A stretch of 64,000 nt of DNA from Cymbomonas tetramitiformis (GCA_001247695.2 LGRX02027935.1:1-64000); one strand, 5' to 3'; positions 11,375-23,493 are shown, numbered from the stretch's first letter. A program made the numbers and translations. Notes: generated from the sequence alone by a model not told the origin.

Positions 11375-11769
11375 TGAATATCGCTCATCACATGGAGCAC
11401 TACTACGGTGACTTCTACTCCTCTTACTACGGCATGGACTTCCTTGAGGCAACTGCTGGATTGTACTGGGACCCTGTCGATTGACTTCTTGGTCATCCTG
11501 GATGCACACCAGCATGGTGGTGTGCGGAACTCCGATGACTTCAACAACTTTTCTGGTTTCTGGTTTGTGTCTTTTGTCAACTACAAGATCGTCACTTGGT
11601 ATTGAATCTGCTCTGCTTTATTTGGCTTTGTGACATAGATTCCTAGGAGCAGTCTGACAGCCTGCTCAATTTTCTTTTGTAACAGAATTGCACAGTAGGA
11701 TATCTGTTTTAGCCAAGAGCCACTGGCATATTTGTTATCTGCTGGACACTGACATTTGTACACCTCCTT
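11375..11769 (+). other. 3' internal region of chromovirus, noncoding
   Basis: Between the methyltransferase ORF and the polypurine tract. Short ORFs in several frames look like chance frames or the shifted tail of Pol. No motif recognised. Confidence 0.5.
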
Positions 11770-11785
11770 CACTCTGGAGGTGGTG
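11770..11785 (+). promoter_or_regulatory. Polypurine tract (plus-strand primer site)
   Basis: The purine-rich string CTCTGGAGGTGGTG lies directly before the 3' LTR. The same GGTGGTG edge precedes the LTRs at 61601 and 62656 and, on the minus strand, the LTR ending at 57252. Confidence 0.7.
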
Positions 11786-12047
11786 TGTTAGGTATAGCCC
11801 AGGCAGCCCTCCCGAGAGTCTCGGTGTAGGCCCCTGGTTAGAAGACCCCTAGTCCGTACTGACTCGGGTACCGCTGCCCGTGTGTGTCACAGTTGTGTCA
11901 CATGCCGTTAGGTTCCGTTAGAGTCTTTCTTAGGTTATAGGTTTCAGTAAGCATTTCTACCTGGTTATCTATCATATATTCTGAATACAGTCAACCTATA
12001 TCGGCTCACTCCGAATATACCTGCCTTAGGTATATTCACTATATGCA
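11786..12047 (+). repeat. 3' LTR of chromovirus (end tentative)
   Basis: Begins TGTTAGGTATAGCCC right after the polypurine tract. The distal end is set at ACTATATGCA by analogy with the other LTRs in the window, which end in a TATA-rich string followed by CA. No second copy lies in the window, so the end and the target duplication cannot be confirmed. Confidence 0.6.
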
Positions 12048-12650
12048 TCCCTCGGACTTTTCAACTCGGAATTTTTCTAATGTTAAAAATCACTCAAAAT
12101 GATACCGTATCTTCAATAATATTTTGCTGATAGTATATTGAGGCTGAGCATGCGTCCAAGGATTCAGCAACACCGTAGCATTGTGTATACTCATGTTTAC
12201 AATATAACCGACGCGTTGATGACCTCACAGTGGACACTTAGTTGCACCCAACTCGACATGTCTTATCATTTTGGGTCAAATATCAGAAAATCTAAGGATT
12301 AAATTTGACTTTGGTGTGATGTCGTGGATGCTAGATTGAGTGCATGCATGACACTTCCACACCATCGTCTCGCTATGGTCGGCATATAGACACAATACTG
12401 GAATTTTTTGGCCATCTACATGGCCATAATGTGCAATACATTGGCGTGTATGCATCGATGAACCGGACGGAAGGCAATTTCTTTTTGGAAAATTTAAGGC
12501 GTTTTCAGTTTTGACACCCGATGCTTCTTCAACCGATATTTTGAGGGCCAAGATGACCTCGGATGAAAGTTTTGACAAGACACTGCAGAACATCCGGGTT
12601 TTTTCGACCCGCATAGTCTACGTAGATTTTCGGGTTTTAGACAGCTGCTG
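12048..12650. other. AT-rich spacer, no gene seen
   Basis: Flank of the chromovirus. Short ORFs on both strands have no recognisable features. Confidence 0.5.
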
Positions 12651-13180
12651 TAAACATGCGCACTATCACTCCGGGTTATGTAAATTTACAATAGAATATA
12701 GCTTATGTAAATTTGCCACATTCAAGATACAAACGGTATGTATACGGGAAATATGCACCCTCCGCATATTTTCAAGAAATATGCACCCTCCGCATATTTT
12801 CGAGAAATATGCACCTTCCGCAATCATGCACACTATCACTCCAGGTTCCGTAAGTATGCAGCATATCACATATCGTGTAAGTATGCTGCATATTTGTGGA
12901 TCCGACATACCTGCGAAATTTAACATATTCCGAAGGTATGCCGCATATATGCGGGTCCAACATATTTGTGGGTATTCGCCGGGTGTATATGCGTTTTATT
13001 ACTTACGTTCGTGGATGTATGCAACTACGCGATCGCATGGTGGTACGACATGTTACAGCGCTGAATATGCTGTATTCATACAGCATACGTATGAATACAG
13101 CATATGTATTCATATGCTGTATTCTAACAGCATATGCTGTATGCATAACAGCATATTGTTAGCTGTATGCATAACAGCAC
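12651..13180. repeat. Degenerate ATGC/CATATG repeat field
   Basis: A unit around AAATATGCACCCTCCGCATA occurs three times at 12756-12825. A motif near CACTATCACTCC occurs at 12661 and 12833. From 13050 to 13180 the sequence is a run of near-palindromes around CAGCATATG and TGTATGCATAACAGCA. Chance ORFs here are by-products of the repeats. Confidence 0.75.
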
Positions 13181-13459
13181 TCTAGGTTCGAGCATGCACG
13201 GAAGGGGAGCAGTCAAAGCAGCAGAGGTCTAATCACAGCAAGTTGCAAATTTTGTATACTAATAAATAACATTACAAAAAATTCTATCGAAATTCTAAGT
13301 TCACAAAATTGACAGGTAACAGCAGTGATCTAGCTATCCGGAACGCGGCATCCGGAACGCGGCTGCTCCACTTCTTCTGTGCGTTATATTCCCTTCGGAT
13401 ACCTGAAACAAAACGCGGGCGCCGAATGGTCAGTGGAACATGTGAAACACGTGATAATT

Positions 13460-13482
13460 CCTTCGGCGCACTGCGCCGAAGG
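13460..13482. repeat. 23-bp near-perfect palindrome
   Basis: CCTTCGGCGCA and TGCGCCGAAGG flank a single C. It could form an 11-bp stem. No neighbouring gene is recognised, so no terminator role can be assigned. Confidence 0.8.
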
Positions 13483-13911
13483 GGCTGATGTCCTATCGGA
13501 GCAGAAATGACTAAACTGAATGCAACCGTGAAACTGGTATGCGCACACAGCGTACACAAAACAAATTCCCGTCGATGGGCTGCAGGAGAAAAGGGTAGGA
13601 GGCCAGAATTCAAGAGGTCACCTTTTAAACTGCAGCAGGGATCGTACGTGGTGGAGTTCAGTGAAGTTCCAGTGTACCCGACCTGTAACATACACATGTC
13701 TGCTGAGTACATGAACATATCATATTCCACATAAACAGCACGAAAACGAAAAGAAGCCTGACGGGAGAGACTGCACTGCTGTGCAGTGCGCCGCTCAGCC
13801 GCCGGGCTTCTTTGAAGTTGGGGAGTTTCCTGATAAAATATGTTGACCTGACGGTCATGCAACGTTGCGCAAGCAAACTCGTCATCCGTCAGTCTGTCAT
13901 CAGCGACGCGA

Positions 13912-14020
13912 CGGAGCGGAGCGGAGCGGAGCGGAGCGGAGCTACAAGTACGCGTCGCGTCGCGTCGTGGCAAGTTATGTCATGTCGTGTCATGTCGTGT
14001 CATGTCATGTCATGTCATCA
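13912..14020 (+). repeat. GGAGC pentamer run and TCATG-type microsatellite
   Basis: GGAGC repeats from 13912 to 13942 are followed, after a CGTCG-rich stretch, by a TCATGTCGTG/TCATG run to 14020. The overlapping 229-codon minus-strand ORF is explained by the repeats. Confidence 0.85.
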
Positions 14021-14399
14021 CATTTTCATGTCGATGTCGCTGTCATACCGCGCGGCGCTAGCGCTATGAAGACCATCTGAACCGCAAAGCACTGCCCCTC
14101 AGCCTTAAGTGTTAAGAGCACTGTGTTTTAGGCCCTAAAAGCGCCCACTTTCCACAATCCACTATAAACCATCATTACACACCGCGCAATATGAAGACAA
14201 TTTATGCTGATGGTTCGCGCCATCGAGCTGATAGAGGCCGCATCAAACACTTCGCCGGTCAAGGGTGGCCCGGGTACACGTAACGACACATTTTTAGACG
14301 AGTCTCAAGCGATTTTATTTGACCCAATTCGAGATTTCTCAAAACTAAAACTCGTGGGGTAAGATAATTTCGTTACACCATCAAATTCTGCCGAAAAGA

Positions 14400-15420
14400 A
14401 AATGCACTGCAAAAATATTCCGGAAGTTAGAAATATTCTGAGTCGTCACGCGAATGCGTGATAGTGGAGATGGCAAATCGTATTCCGGAAATAAAACATA
14501 TTCCGGAGTCACGTGAATGTGATAGTGGAGATGGGAAAGATTTTGGAGGAGATGCCAAATCTTCGGGAGTCACGCGAATCGTGTCACGGAGAGGAGAGTA
14601 ATTCCGGAGATGAGAACTTTTCCGGAGTCACGCGACGAATGTCACGGTGAGGAGAGTCATTCCGGAAACGATGAGAAATATTCCGGAGACATGAGAAATA
14701 TTCCGGAGTCACGCGAATGTGATAGTGGAGATGGGAAATATTTTGGAGGAGATGCCAAATATTCCGGAGTCACGTGAATGTGATTGATGTGAAAGCAAAT
14801 ATTATTGATATATATGCTTGTCACTAAAAATAAAATGCAGCGCGGTAGGGTTTCGGCGGTTCGGTTCTCGGCTAAAGTCAGATATAACAATACAGATGGT
14901 CGGACTTAAGCTGGCAGGACCGTGACGACACACTCGCGGAGCAAACAGGCAGGCACTGCAAGTGACATCCTACCAGGCGAGGGACGACACAGGGGGCACC
15001 ACTGTTTCTCCCTTATGGGGGGAGAAAGTTGGCACTCCCATGAGTGATAGTGGAGATATTTTGGACGAGATGAGAAATATTCCGGAGTCACGCGAATTTC
15101 ACGGAGAGGAGAGTCATTCCGGAGATGAGAATTTTTCCGGCGGGAGAGAACTATTCCGGAGTCACACGAATGTGATAATGGAGATGGGAAATATTCCGGA
15201 GATGGGAGAAATCGATTCCGGAGGCACGCGAACGATAGCACGAAGAGGAGAGTCATTCCGGTGATGAGAAATTTTCCGGAGGAGAAAACTTTTCCGGAGT
15301 CGCGCGAATGTGATAGTGGAGATGGGAAATATTCACGAGATGCCAAATATTCCGGAGACACGCGAATGCCACGGAGAGGAGAGTCATTCCGGCGATGAGA
15401 ATATTGGCATAGAGGATGAG
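14400..15420. repeat. Dispersed minisatellite around ATTCCGGAGTCACGCGAAT
   Basis: About 1 kb built from imperfect, rearranged copies of ATTCCGGAGTCACGCGAAT, GTGATAGTGGAGATGGGAAA and CACGGAGAGGAGAGTCATTC. A unique stretch at about 14780-15030 separates two clusters. No coding signal is seen. Confidence 0.85.
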
Positions 15421-15832
15421 GCCGAGGAGCCACCGCCACCAACACTATATTAAACTTTTCGTCTATCAAATACCTACTCAACACACTAAATTTTGGCCCG
15501 AAAGGATAAGTATGTAACAAGTTAGGGAAATGCATCGTTTCCGCTAATCGTGCGTAGCCTCAAACCGATAGTGTCATAGTTTTCGATATATTACGCCTAT
15601 CGTGCTAATAAACTATATACCGAAATTTTTGTCTATGCAAAATCTATTCAGCACACTAAATTTCAGCCCGAAAGGATAAGTATGTTAAAAGTTAGAAAAA
15701 TACAAAAAGAAGAGTATGTAAGGTATGAGCTAACAAAAGCTCGCGTCAAGATAAGTTATGATAAGTTATGACTGTATGAGTGATATGCAAGTGGTATATG
15801 CTAAGTTTAAAGCTTGGATGACTAGTTGCGGT

Positions 15833-15955
15833 ATGCTCGAATGACAAGTTCAGATGCTCGGATGGCGAGTGGGTATGCTCGGATGGCGAGTGGGTATGCT
15901 CGGATGGCGAGTGGGTATGCTCGGATGGCGAGTTCGGATGCTCGGATGGCAAGCT
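15833..15955 (+). repeat. 21-bp minisatellite
   Basis: About six head-to-tail copies of ATGCTCGGATGGCGAGTGGGT, the outer ones degenerate. Confidence 0.9.
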
Positions 15956-15984
15956 TGTCTTTTTGGCAAGCTTGCCTCTTTAGC

Positions 15985-16196
15985 TCACATGCTTGGCTCT
16001 TTAGCTGCACGATCCTGAGGGAGCGCTCTCTTGCCAGGCAAGGGGCTCTTGCCCTCGGTTTCGTGAAGTGCGCCACAGCAATGTGATAATTCACATGCTT
16101 GGCTCTTTAGCTGCACGATCCTGAGGGAGCGCTCTCTTGCCAGGCAAGGGGCTCTAACCCTCATTTTCGTGAAGTGCGCCACAGCAATGTGATGAA
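15985..16196 (+). repeat. 106-bp tandem direct repeat, two copies
   Basis: Copies begin TCACATGCTTGGCTC at 15985 and 16091 and are nearly identical through GTGCGCCACAGCAATGTGAT, with a small cluster of changes near the CCCTC motif. Confidence 0.92.
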
Positions 16197-16199
16197 AGG

Positions 16200-17130
16200 T
16201 GGCATCTCAGGTCCAACTGAGATCTCCGAACTTGGTTCGGCGCTCTTTAGATTTGAGCTAATGCCACTAAAATAGAACGATCGACGACTCATACCTTCTC
16301 AATTCCATCCATTGGAACGAATTCCTTCCTCGCGCTTTGATGTGTGATGTCCGGAATTTTGGCCTACCATGGAAGGCCTCCTACTGTGGCACAGTGTGCC
16401 ACAAATACCGGCCCCATGGACGATTTTCGTGAATACTTCGATTATGAATCAAACGAAGTAGCTACATGTCGTAATTTTTCACGGAGAGTAACGTGACGTT
16501 CTCAGAAATTTCGTCGGATAAACGGTTGCGGTAGAAAAGCGTCGCGCTGAAAAATCTGCGAGTGGAAGAATACTTAGTTTGGCCAAAAGGAAAACGCAAG
16601 TTTCGGTAAAATTACCCAATCGAAGTGTGTGAAATAGAAACATCTTGTCTCTTTCGCGCTGAGTTTTGCTGTGAAAGCAGTGCAACCCTCAGTTGCCAAT
16701 TTGAGTTCCCTTTAGCGAGGGTTTCCAAGCGACGAACAAAATCTTACCTCGGGCCCTTATTTCATTCGCTTGATATATTTTCGCAAGGAAGCTGCGTTTA
16801 AGAACGCAGTGAACGAAATCATTTCCTGCTGCTACTGCATCTTTGACCGCAATTTTTGAAATTGTCTCTGCATAGAATTCGATTTTATTTCTGCCTCCGT
16901 CGGCGCATTCTGCATTCAAATTCACCGATGACCACAACGAACAGACCGGGTGATGATGATGCATGTTTTTCTTCACTCGACTGTCAATGTCACTGAGCGA
17001 ATGTTTTCCGCATGAACGGCGCATTACGCCCGATGGGCATCATTTCGATCTCCAATCACGGGACGGCGCTTTGGTTCTTCGAGCCAAGATGCTGCCCGAT
17101 GCGACTTTCGTCATTTGTCGAATAGTGGAC
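16200..17130. other. Spacer, no gene supported
   Basis: Short ORFs on both strands (up to 111 codons) have no recognisable features. Confidence 0.4.
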
Positions 17131-17139
17131 GACGATAGA

Positions 17140-17465
17140 CGAATTTCGGCAGATCCCAAATTGCATCGGTGGTCGGAAATTGTGTAATATTTATATTTCC
17201 ACGATGATCCGCATGACTTATCCATTTGCAGCTCATCGTATAACTGTAGTATGATAACGGCCGAATAGTGTATATGCTGATTTATAGGATACTGGACGGA
17301 CAACAGAAGAACTACAGCCGATTTCAAATTGCATCAGGCCACGGAATTTATACACTAGTTATATATTCGCGATGATTCGCAAGACTTACCGATTTGCTGC
17401 CTGCTGTACTATTGTCGTAGGATAACGGCCGAATCTTGGATACGACGATTTATAGCACGAGCTCG
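17140..17465 (+). repeat. ~169-bp diverged direct repeat, two copies
   Basis: Copies share AAATTGCATC, a CGATGATNCGCANGACTTA string and GGATAACGGCCGAAT-type strings, starting near 17157 and 17326. They are clearly diverged from each other. Confidence 0.75.
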
Positions 17466-18058
17466 TTCACCGTATTTCCTTCATGTGCAACGCGAGTCAC
17501 AAAAATATGAATTATATATTACACTCGTTTCAATACGGTCGAATCCGAAAAGTGAAAATATATAAGAACGCCACGATACTCACCGATCGGTTCCGGAAAG
17601 CGCGTCCAGTGATAATTTAGTATACTCGACTGATATCGTAAACCTCGTGGATGACGTCACTCCTGAATTCTGATACGAAAAACATGTTTCATGTCATTTA
17701 TACAGTCTGACGTCACTCGTGTATAATGATTCAAAAATGACTTGTCGCGAGGATTATGTTCCTAAAATGCACCCGAATCGGGTTGTGTCCCATATACTGG
17801 AGTGGCACGATTCGAATAAATATGTTAAAAAACTGCACACTCAAAAAACCCGGATGAAAGAGCAGCTCGAGAACTTGACACCATGGATGCTCAAATTTTC
17901 AAAGGACCTTCGAGGAGGCAGTTAGCTTGAGTAATGGCCTGGTCCTTGTGGGAGGACCAAGGTTTATATCGCGATTTTTGTGAAATCACATCCCCAAATC
18001 ACACCCGCTAAACATGGCCCTAAAGTCACTCTAGGGATGAACCCATGCAAAAAAATGT

Positions 18059-18607
18059 TCAATTGACAAACAAACTATCATGAAAAAAGCTTGAATATGC
18101 TTTAACGGGCAAGCTAGCTAGCGACCAATATAGCCATTGCGAAGTAGTCCTTGTGGTAGGACTAGCAATTTGGATAGTAGCCACCGATGGTAAAGGGTTC
18201 CTTTTATCCTTGATATCCCCCCGGAGCAGGTTCCAACCTGTTTTAGCTCGGAGTTCTTTAATTGTGCCTGCCGTTGTATAATAACAGTATTTGCTTGGCG
18301 ACTGTGATGACTGGAGCAGATTGTCGAATTTCGCAGTGAAATATAGTGCCTCTATGTTGTCTAACCCGAACCCCAGACCTGAAGAGGTATTCACAACTGC
18401 CGCTCTCGGAGTAGTGAGCGTGCAATCCAGCCTTTTCTGTATAACCTTCCACAATTCCTGGGACATCCGGCCTGCCAGGGGCATGTCTTCCGTGATGCAT
18501 GTAACCTTCCCAGGTTGCTTCCTTGCAAGGGTAGGTATTAGTTGTTCCGGACGGTATTGATTGATTATGATACTGAACATTTCATTATCAATCGATATTG
18601 ATAACAA
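18059..18607 (-). CDS. Unrecognised ORF, 182 codons
   Basis: Open frame on the minus strand with ATG, ordinary amino-acid composition and no low-complexity sequence. I do not recognise a family. It lies just downstream (in minus-strand sense) of the LINE at 19605-22349 but is separated from it by about 1 kb of noncoding DNA. Its own start lies at the edge of an AT-rich palindromic field. It may be a pseudogene fragment of another element or a chance frame. Confidence 0.2.
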   Translation of the reverse strand: MLSISIDNEMFSIIINQYRPEQLIPTLARKQPGKVTCITEDMPLAGRMSQELWKVIQKRLDCTLTTPRAAVVNTSSGLGFGLDNIEALYFTAKFDNLLQSSQSPSKYCYYTTAGTIKELRAKTGWNLLRGDIKDKRNPLPSVATIQIASPTTRTTSQWLYWSLASLPVKAYSSFFHDSLFVN

Positions 18608-18730
18608 AATAAAATCATCAATTGATTTTGATATATGTCAGTTGATATCAATTGAGTTTCATACACAATGAATTTTATCAATCGATATGATATCAGCTAT
18701 TGGTTATCAACTGATTTTGATACTATCACA
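18560..18730. repeat. AT-rich field of ATCAATTGAT-type near-palindromes
   Basis: Repeated short inverted strings such as ATCAATCGATATTGAT, TCAATTGATTTTGATA and GATATCAATTGA over about 170 bp. Confidence 0.8.
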
Positions 18731-19089
18731 CTAGACACATATTTGATTTATCACTCTCGGCTCAGAGTCCCTCCCAACTTAGCAAATATTGCTGACTTCT
18801 AGAGTGCTTCCGCTGACCTTTGATCTAACGTACAAAATACTCGTTCTCATCACTACCAGCTGCATCGTACGGGTGAAGTTGAGTTCGTTTGATTTGTCCC
18901 GCTCCTTGTGCGACCAATTAGACCGCATTCCCTTTACGGGTAATGCACCAACACCTCTGGCCTTGCCCATGGTCGGTGTATAAATTGGTGCGTGTGTGAA
19001 AGTATTACAATGTTCGATAGTTCGCAACCCTGCTAAAAGGCTCGAATCCAAGCAGATAATAGATACTTAGATCAAGAATCAGGGTATAT

Positions 19090-19180
19090 ATATCACCGTG
19101 GCGGGCCGGCCCGGGGCCGTAGCGTGTCACGCCGGGCCGAAAGCGGGCCGGGATTGGATCAGGCTGCGGGCCGTACACGA
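19090..19180. repeat. GC-rich GGGCCG repeat patch
   Basis: Repeated CGGGCCG and GGCCCGG strings in an otherwise AT-rich spacer. Possible remnant of a GC-rich insertion; nothing coding. Confidence 0.6.
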
Positions 19181-19604
19181 ACGTGAAAATCTCAAAAAAT
19201 TACGTGAAATTTTCCATTTTCATGATATTTCCATACTTAAAATTCAAAAAATTCGCCTGCGGCAGGCATAGGTGCATCGAATGCCATGTTGACAGTATGG
19301 CCAGCTTCATAGGGGAGGCAGTCATACTAGTTTGCGTGATCGTGCCGGGGAGGCTTGCATGCCCAAGAGTTATCCGCTTCTAGCGGTGGTATACAATTTG
19401 CCGGTGACTTTCGAAATATCTTTGATCGCACGGTGGCACATTGTGTTCCTCCAGCATTCTAGGTTGGCATGCCTTTCCATTTTTGCAGGAGAGAGACTTG
19501 AATTCTCCTAACATGGTGTCGGATATCCCCTGTAACAGGCACTTCTATAAATAAAAGTGAGTAATAAGGAAGTTCTTCAAACGGGTCAAAGCGTGGGCTA
19601 CCTC

Positions 19605-20148
19605 CTACTCCGCTTCTAAACGAGGCTCTCTTATAGCGGCTCTATCAACTCTGTCATGCAGCCTGTCATTATTGTGCCCTCTTATCCATTTGAGTATTAT
19701 CTTGCTATGGGCTTCCCCACTGTATGTATAAGCCCAATTCTTCCAGGATGAGCTTGACAGCTTGCAGGTCACGTCGATTAGGCTCTCGAAGTTTCTCTCG
19801 TGCACGGATAGAGCTGTCACCTTTAGTGACCGCCGTGATAATGGCCATGGAGTCTATGGCGTGAACCATCGGGGTTATGGATTTCATGATGTGATATTTT
19901 CGGTCCACTAGTAGGAGCCGGATGCCTGTAATTTCAGCCGATGTGTAACTAGGTGTTTGAATGTCGGCTTTGATTAGGCGGTCCGTAGCAACGAAACATT
20001 TGCTAACGGGAATATTGGCATTTCTTACTAACAACGAAGGCTCCTCATTTTCAGCCAAGTATGCTGCACCAATACACGCAGTTCCCTTATCTGCGAATAG
20101 AGAGCCGTCACTAGCCATGTTCGTTGTGATAATCTTGACAAAGATCAT
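19605..20148 (-). pseudogene. LINE RNase H domain
   Basis: The first frame (19705-20148) has ASDGSLFADKGTACIGAAYL, SAEITGIRLLLVD and VHAIDSMAIITAV, giving the D, E and D of type I RNase H. A second frame (19605-19820) holds WIRGHNNDRLHDRVDRAA, the fourth catalytic region with its histidine and aspartate. One frameshift near 19720 separates them. The enzyme would remove the RNA strand after reverse transcription. Confidence 0.82.
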
Positions 20149-20381
20149 TCACACAGTCAATGGTCTCGTCTTCTTCCAAGTCACTAGGGCAGCTGTACTC
20201 GCTCTCTTCTTCTGCAGTCCTACTCTTCATTTTCCCGCCAAGATTTCTTTGTGTCTTTCAGAGATATATTCATAATGTGTATCCGGGTTTATGATATTGA
20301 ATCTAAGAGTGACAGGGGCCTCGCCATTGCTATCACATTCTATAACTTCACGCGCTGGAAGAAGAATGCAATAATCAAAGG

Positions 20382-21659
20382 TTATCTGAAAGTCATGGTC
20401 ATATTGATAGTGCTCAATCTCTGGATTGTTTTTGTGAATTCGGTGGTGTTTAGAGGGTTTAAGGAATACCTCACATATTGTATGGTCATCTCTTCCATAT
20501 CAAATTGTTGTATGCGGATAAGAGAGATTGATAACGTATCTCCGTTACCTTTCCAGTGGAACTCATCGGCATCCGGGAGGTCATGGGCATCTCTGTGATT
20601 ATGCTTGACATACCTAGCTCGAGGGTCATGGTCATCGGGACTGATCCTCACTTCTCTTTCCAGACTATCCAGCCATGCAGACGGCCTATTTGCCGCGAGA
20701 CCAAGGACACCTTTCATTTTAGGCCAGCTTCTAAGCATCCCGCCACACGCGGGTAAGAAAAATTCCAGTGTGTTTAATGTTGTATTTCTGGATAGCAGCA
20801 ATCACATTACTTGTGTTATGCAAAACCTTTGGAAGAGCGGACACTAAATTGTTACAGACTGTTTCACATTCAGATAATAACTTATAATCAATTGCATATC
20901 CCAGTGTGGCCATAATGTGCCCCGTTCTTCTCATCCAGTTAAAGTGTTTTTCGTGTAAGTCATTATACGCAGCATAGTGCAAGAGGGGAAAGCCAGCGAT
21001 CGGGGTTGTGGGGTCTTTACGCTCCCTTTCCATGAAGTGCAACATCACTTTAAGCCATGCATTGCTGTGCTTCCGGTAAAGGGAGATCAACAAGGGATCA
21101 TTTATGCGGCCAGTGCGATTTGTCAGCCAGTATCTATGCGCATTGGTGGAGCAAAGGGTGAACATGGTTTCAGTTATGCATGCGACAGTTGCTACATCAT
21201 GGACGCTATCAAATCCATAACCACCACGACACACTGGTGTCCAAACTATCTGATGGTTAGTGTATGTAGGGCAGCCGAGGTATTTGAACACAAACTTAGC
21301 AATTGTATTGTCCAAAGCATGGGCAACATCACACGAGGAGGTGGCAATAATTGATGAGACTTTCAGTGGGTAAGCTAGCCATTCTAGGGGCTATTACAAC
21401 GTTAAGAACATATCTGAGCTGATGTCGGTAGTGTCAGATTTTGCATTTGAATTGCTGTAAGCGAGAGTTGTAATTTTGCCGTAAGAAATTTTACCTGGCG
21501 TTCCCACTTTCCATTATGTGCGTACCACACCCCAAGGGATCTATTAGCCTCTGTGGAGTTACTGTAGTCGAGATATTCAGGGGTTTCCGGGGGTAGCCAT
21601 GCCGCACTAATTTCAGGTCCAGTTGTGTGGTGTCCCGCCTGGAGGCGACCACCGGACAT
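20382..21659 (-). pseudogene. LINE middle region, three frames
   Basis: Three overlapping open frames (21402-21659, 20731-21315, 20382-20801) continue the LINE protein between RT and RNase H. The 21402-21659 piece contains SLGVWYAHNGKWERQVKFL, typical of the stretch after the RT thumb. The 20731-21315 piece contains AKFVFKYLGCPT and GGYGFDSVHDVATVA, a helical region often seen before RNase H. The third continues with WPKMKGVLGLAANRPSAWL. No catalytic motif is expected here. The breaks show loss of function. Confidence 0.7.
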
Positions 21660-21728
21660 CCGTACGTCGTCTTTCTCATCATACCGCTTGGTGTTAGCTT
21701 TTGTGCTCTCGATGCATCTTCTATAAGA

Positions 21729-22349
21729 TTATTTGGACTTTTTCACATTTATAGGAATGCCTATGTAGGTCGTAAATTCATTGACCACTTCAAGCATATC
21801 CTGGACCTCTTCCTTTGTCTTTCCCACCAAAATGATATCGTCACAGAAGAAGCGTGCAAACACTGTCGGTGGTGAGTTCATGTCAATCATATTCGGAGCT
21901 GGCTGAACAACATCAGTGGAAGGGCGGTCACACTTTGTTTGCAGGATGAAGCCATAAGTTGCTAACTGGTGCGGGTTGGTGCCATTTGCTCTCTTTGCGA
22001 GCCATATGACTATTATGTCCATGATGGCTACAAACCTTAAGGGACTCAAGGCTTCACCTTGGGGAACACCACATTCTAGTGACCATTCAGTTGTGAGGCC
22101 ATCTTCAGTGAGGACCATTCTGGAAGCCTCCTCCGTGCTATTTGAGATAATTTCAACTAGCTGCGTTGGGAATCCTAGGTTTTCTAGGGCAATGTTGCTC
22201 ATCCAGAATTCAGCCCTGTCAAATGCTTGTTTGAGATCTAGGCAAACCACATGTAGCTCCTTGTCAGCGAACTGTTGGCGTCAGAGATATTCTCATTTAG
22301 TATTTGAAGAGAGTCATCAATATTACTGTCTGGGAGGAAGGCATCCTGG
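21729..22349 (-). pseudogene. LINE reverse transcriptase core
   Basis: Starts with QDAFLPDSNIDDSL, then after a frameshift near 22270 continues VVCLDLKQAFDRAEFW (RT box with the first catalytic aspartate), GVPQGEALSPL (template-binding turn) and FFCDDIILVGKTKEE, where the DD pair completes the active site. It ends with NVKKSK, the start of the next RT box. The enzyme would copy element RNA onto nicked target DNA. The order and spacing of boxes are as in LINE RTs. The thumb is in other frames downstream. Confidence 0.88.
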
Positions 22350-22490
22350 ATTGGGGAAAAAAATCCCACGCGCCATGCCGCCCCCGTGGCACGAGGGCGC
22401 GATGTCTCTCAACCCGCGCCGCGCCACCGTGACAGGGGGGGGTGGGGGTCTGGGTGGGGCAAGACGCCCCCCCGCCCGATGAACAATACT
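22350..22490. other. GC-rich patch with long G and C tracts
   Basis: Abrupt compositional change at the LINE 5' boundary, with runs of seven or more G (around 22434 and 22441) and C (around 22467). It could form G-quadruplex structures. No gene is seen. Confidence 0.6.
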
Positions 22491-22499
22491 GCAGAACTT

Positions 22500-23490
22500 T
22501 AATGAGGACGTACACCTTTGTTGGCCAATGGAAATCACAATCGATCGATCAATACAAGGACTTGCTTTTGCGGGAGTCACCCTTGTACCCTGCACTTTAT
22601 TTCACCTCACTGTGTATAACCCTGCAGCATTTGATTGGTTGAACGGTGAAATTATTTGCATTTGCTGCTAGCATCTATAAGGATGGCCGAATAGCTGCTT
22701 ATAATGTGAGAATGCTGCAGGCAGGAGTGTGCACGATGTCTTCGTATTTGATGTGTTCACCCGCCGTGTTGTTATTTCGTCCTTGTCTGTTCGCTCCACT
22801 CTTTTTTGTGCGCGGTTATCTCCGTTGTTGTCATGTTAGCGTGCCTGCCTACTTTGCGCTTGCGTAAGCTTACAATAATTTCAAATGTTGGCAGCTACTG
22901 TTAGATGCTTGGGATCTCGAGTCGTTATTTCATTCAAAGATGCGCACTTCGATTCCTACTTGCTGCAAAGCACACTCCACCAAGGTTTCCCCTACTTGTC
23001 TTCGGCACAACAGGAGAAATGCCGATTACTGCTGGCACGGCCATCTGATGGGAACAGAGTAAATGAACATTTTAATGTGTGCGTGTGCTTTTAAATTTCA
23101 TATTTACAATTGATTCTTCGCAGCAACAAACGGGTGAGGTGAGGAGCTCGAGAGTCATTAGCCCCTGCAGAACTACTGCACATGGCTACTGATTAAGGGC
23201 CCATGCAGCAGGCAGCCCACATGAACCTGTCTCCGTCAAGCACTGCATTTAACCACGCAGCAGCACAGCAGTACAGAAGATTGAAAGAACACGCCTTCAT
23301 TCGAACGTGCACTAGTATGTCTCCTCACACTGAGCATCAATCTCAGTCTCAACATCGTGAACCTGTTTCAAAATGGTCGCCAGATAAAGATTCTTCTGTT
23401 GCCTGCTTTCCTCCTGCGCCATGTTTTGACAGGACGTGACAAATATCATCAGGACACTGCGCATGCACTACTTAGCTATAGAGTATGCTA
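22500..23490. other. Spacer, no gene supported
   Basis: Small plus-strand ORFs of 66-78 codons without recognisable motifs. Confidence 0.4.
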
Positions 23491-23493
23491 CTG

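Larger units (their letters stand above)
1..12047 (+). mobile_element. Ty3/gypsy chromovirus, decayed, 5' end outside window
   Basis: An LTR retrotransposon read on the plus strand. Domains in order: Gag with a broken zinc knuckle, aspartic protease, reverse transcriptase, RNase H, a Dam-like DNA methyltransferase, integrase (zinc domain then DDE core), chromodomain and a C5-cytosine methyltransferase, then a polypurine tract and a 3' LTR. Protease-RT-RNaseH-integrase order is that of Ty3/gypsy, and the chromodomain after the integrase marks a chromovirus. The 5' LTR and primer-binding site are not in the window. The copy is dead: in-frame stops at 1641-1643 and 7861-7863, frameshifts near 2965, 3410 and 9390, and a 656-bp element inserted at 3669. 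The first 180 bases hold a G-rich leader in which a unit around GTGGGGGCAGCGGGGAGG occurs twice. Confidence 0.93.
19605..22349 (-). mobile_element. LINE-type non-LTR retrotransposon, 5'-truncated and frameshifted
   Basis: On the minus strand, RT then an unassigned middle region then RNase H, in the order of RNase H-bearing LINE clades. The 5' side stops abruptly at a run of A/T next to a GC-rich patch at 22350, consistent with the usual 5' truncation of LINE copies. Several frameshifts split it (near 22270, 21700, 21350 and 20740). No endonuclease domain remains. The 3' end and any tail were not identified; 19605 is only the last coding position. Confidence 0.85.

Noticed and set aside
13284..13973. 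229-codon minus-strand ORF
   Set aside because: It runs through the GGAGC pentamer array and a palindrome, has no recognisable motif, and its N-terminal residues are pure repeat translation.
15746..16094. Serine/histidine-rich repeat ORFs on both strands
   Set aside because: By-products of the 21-bp minisatellite.
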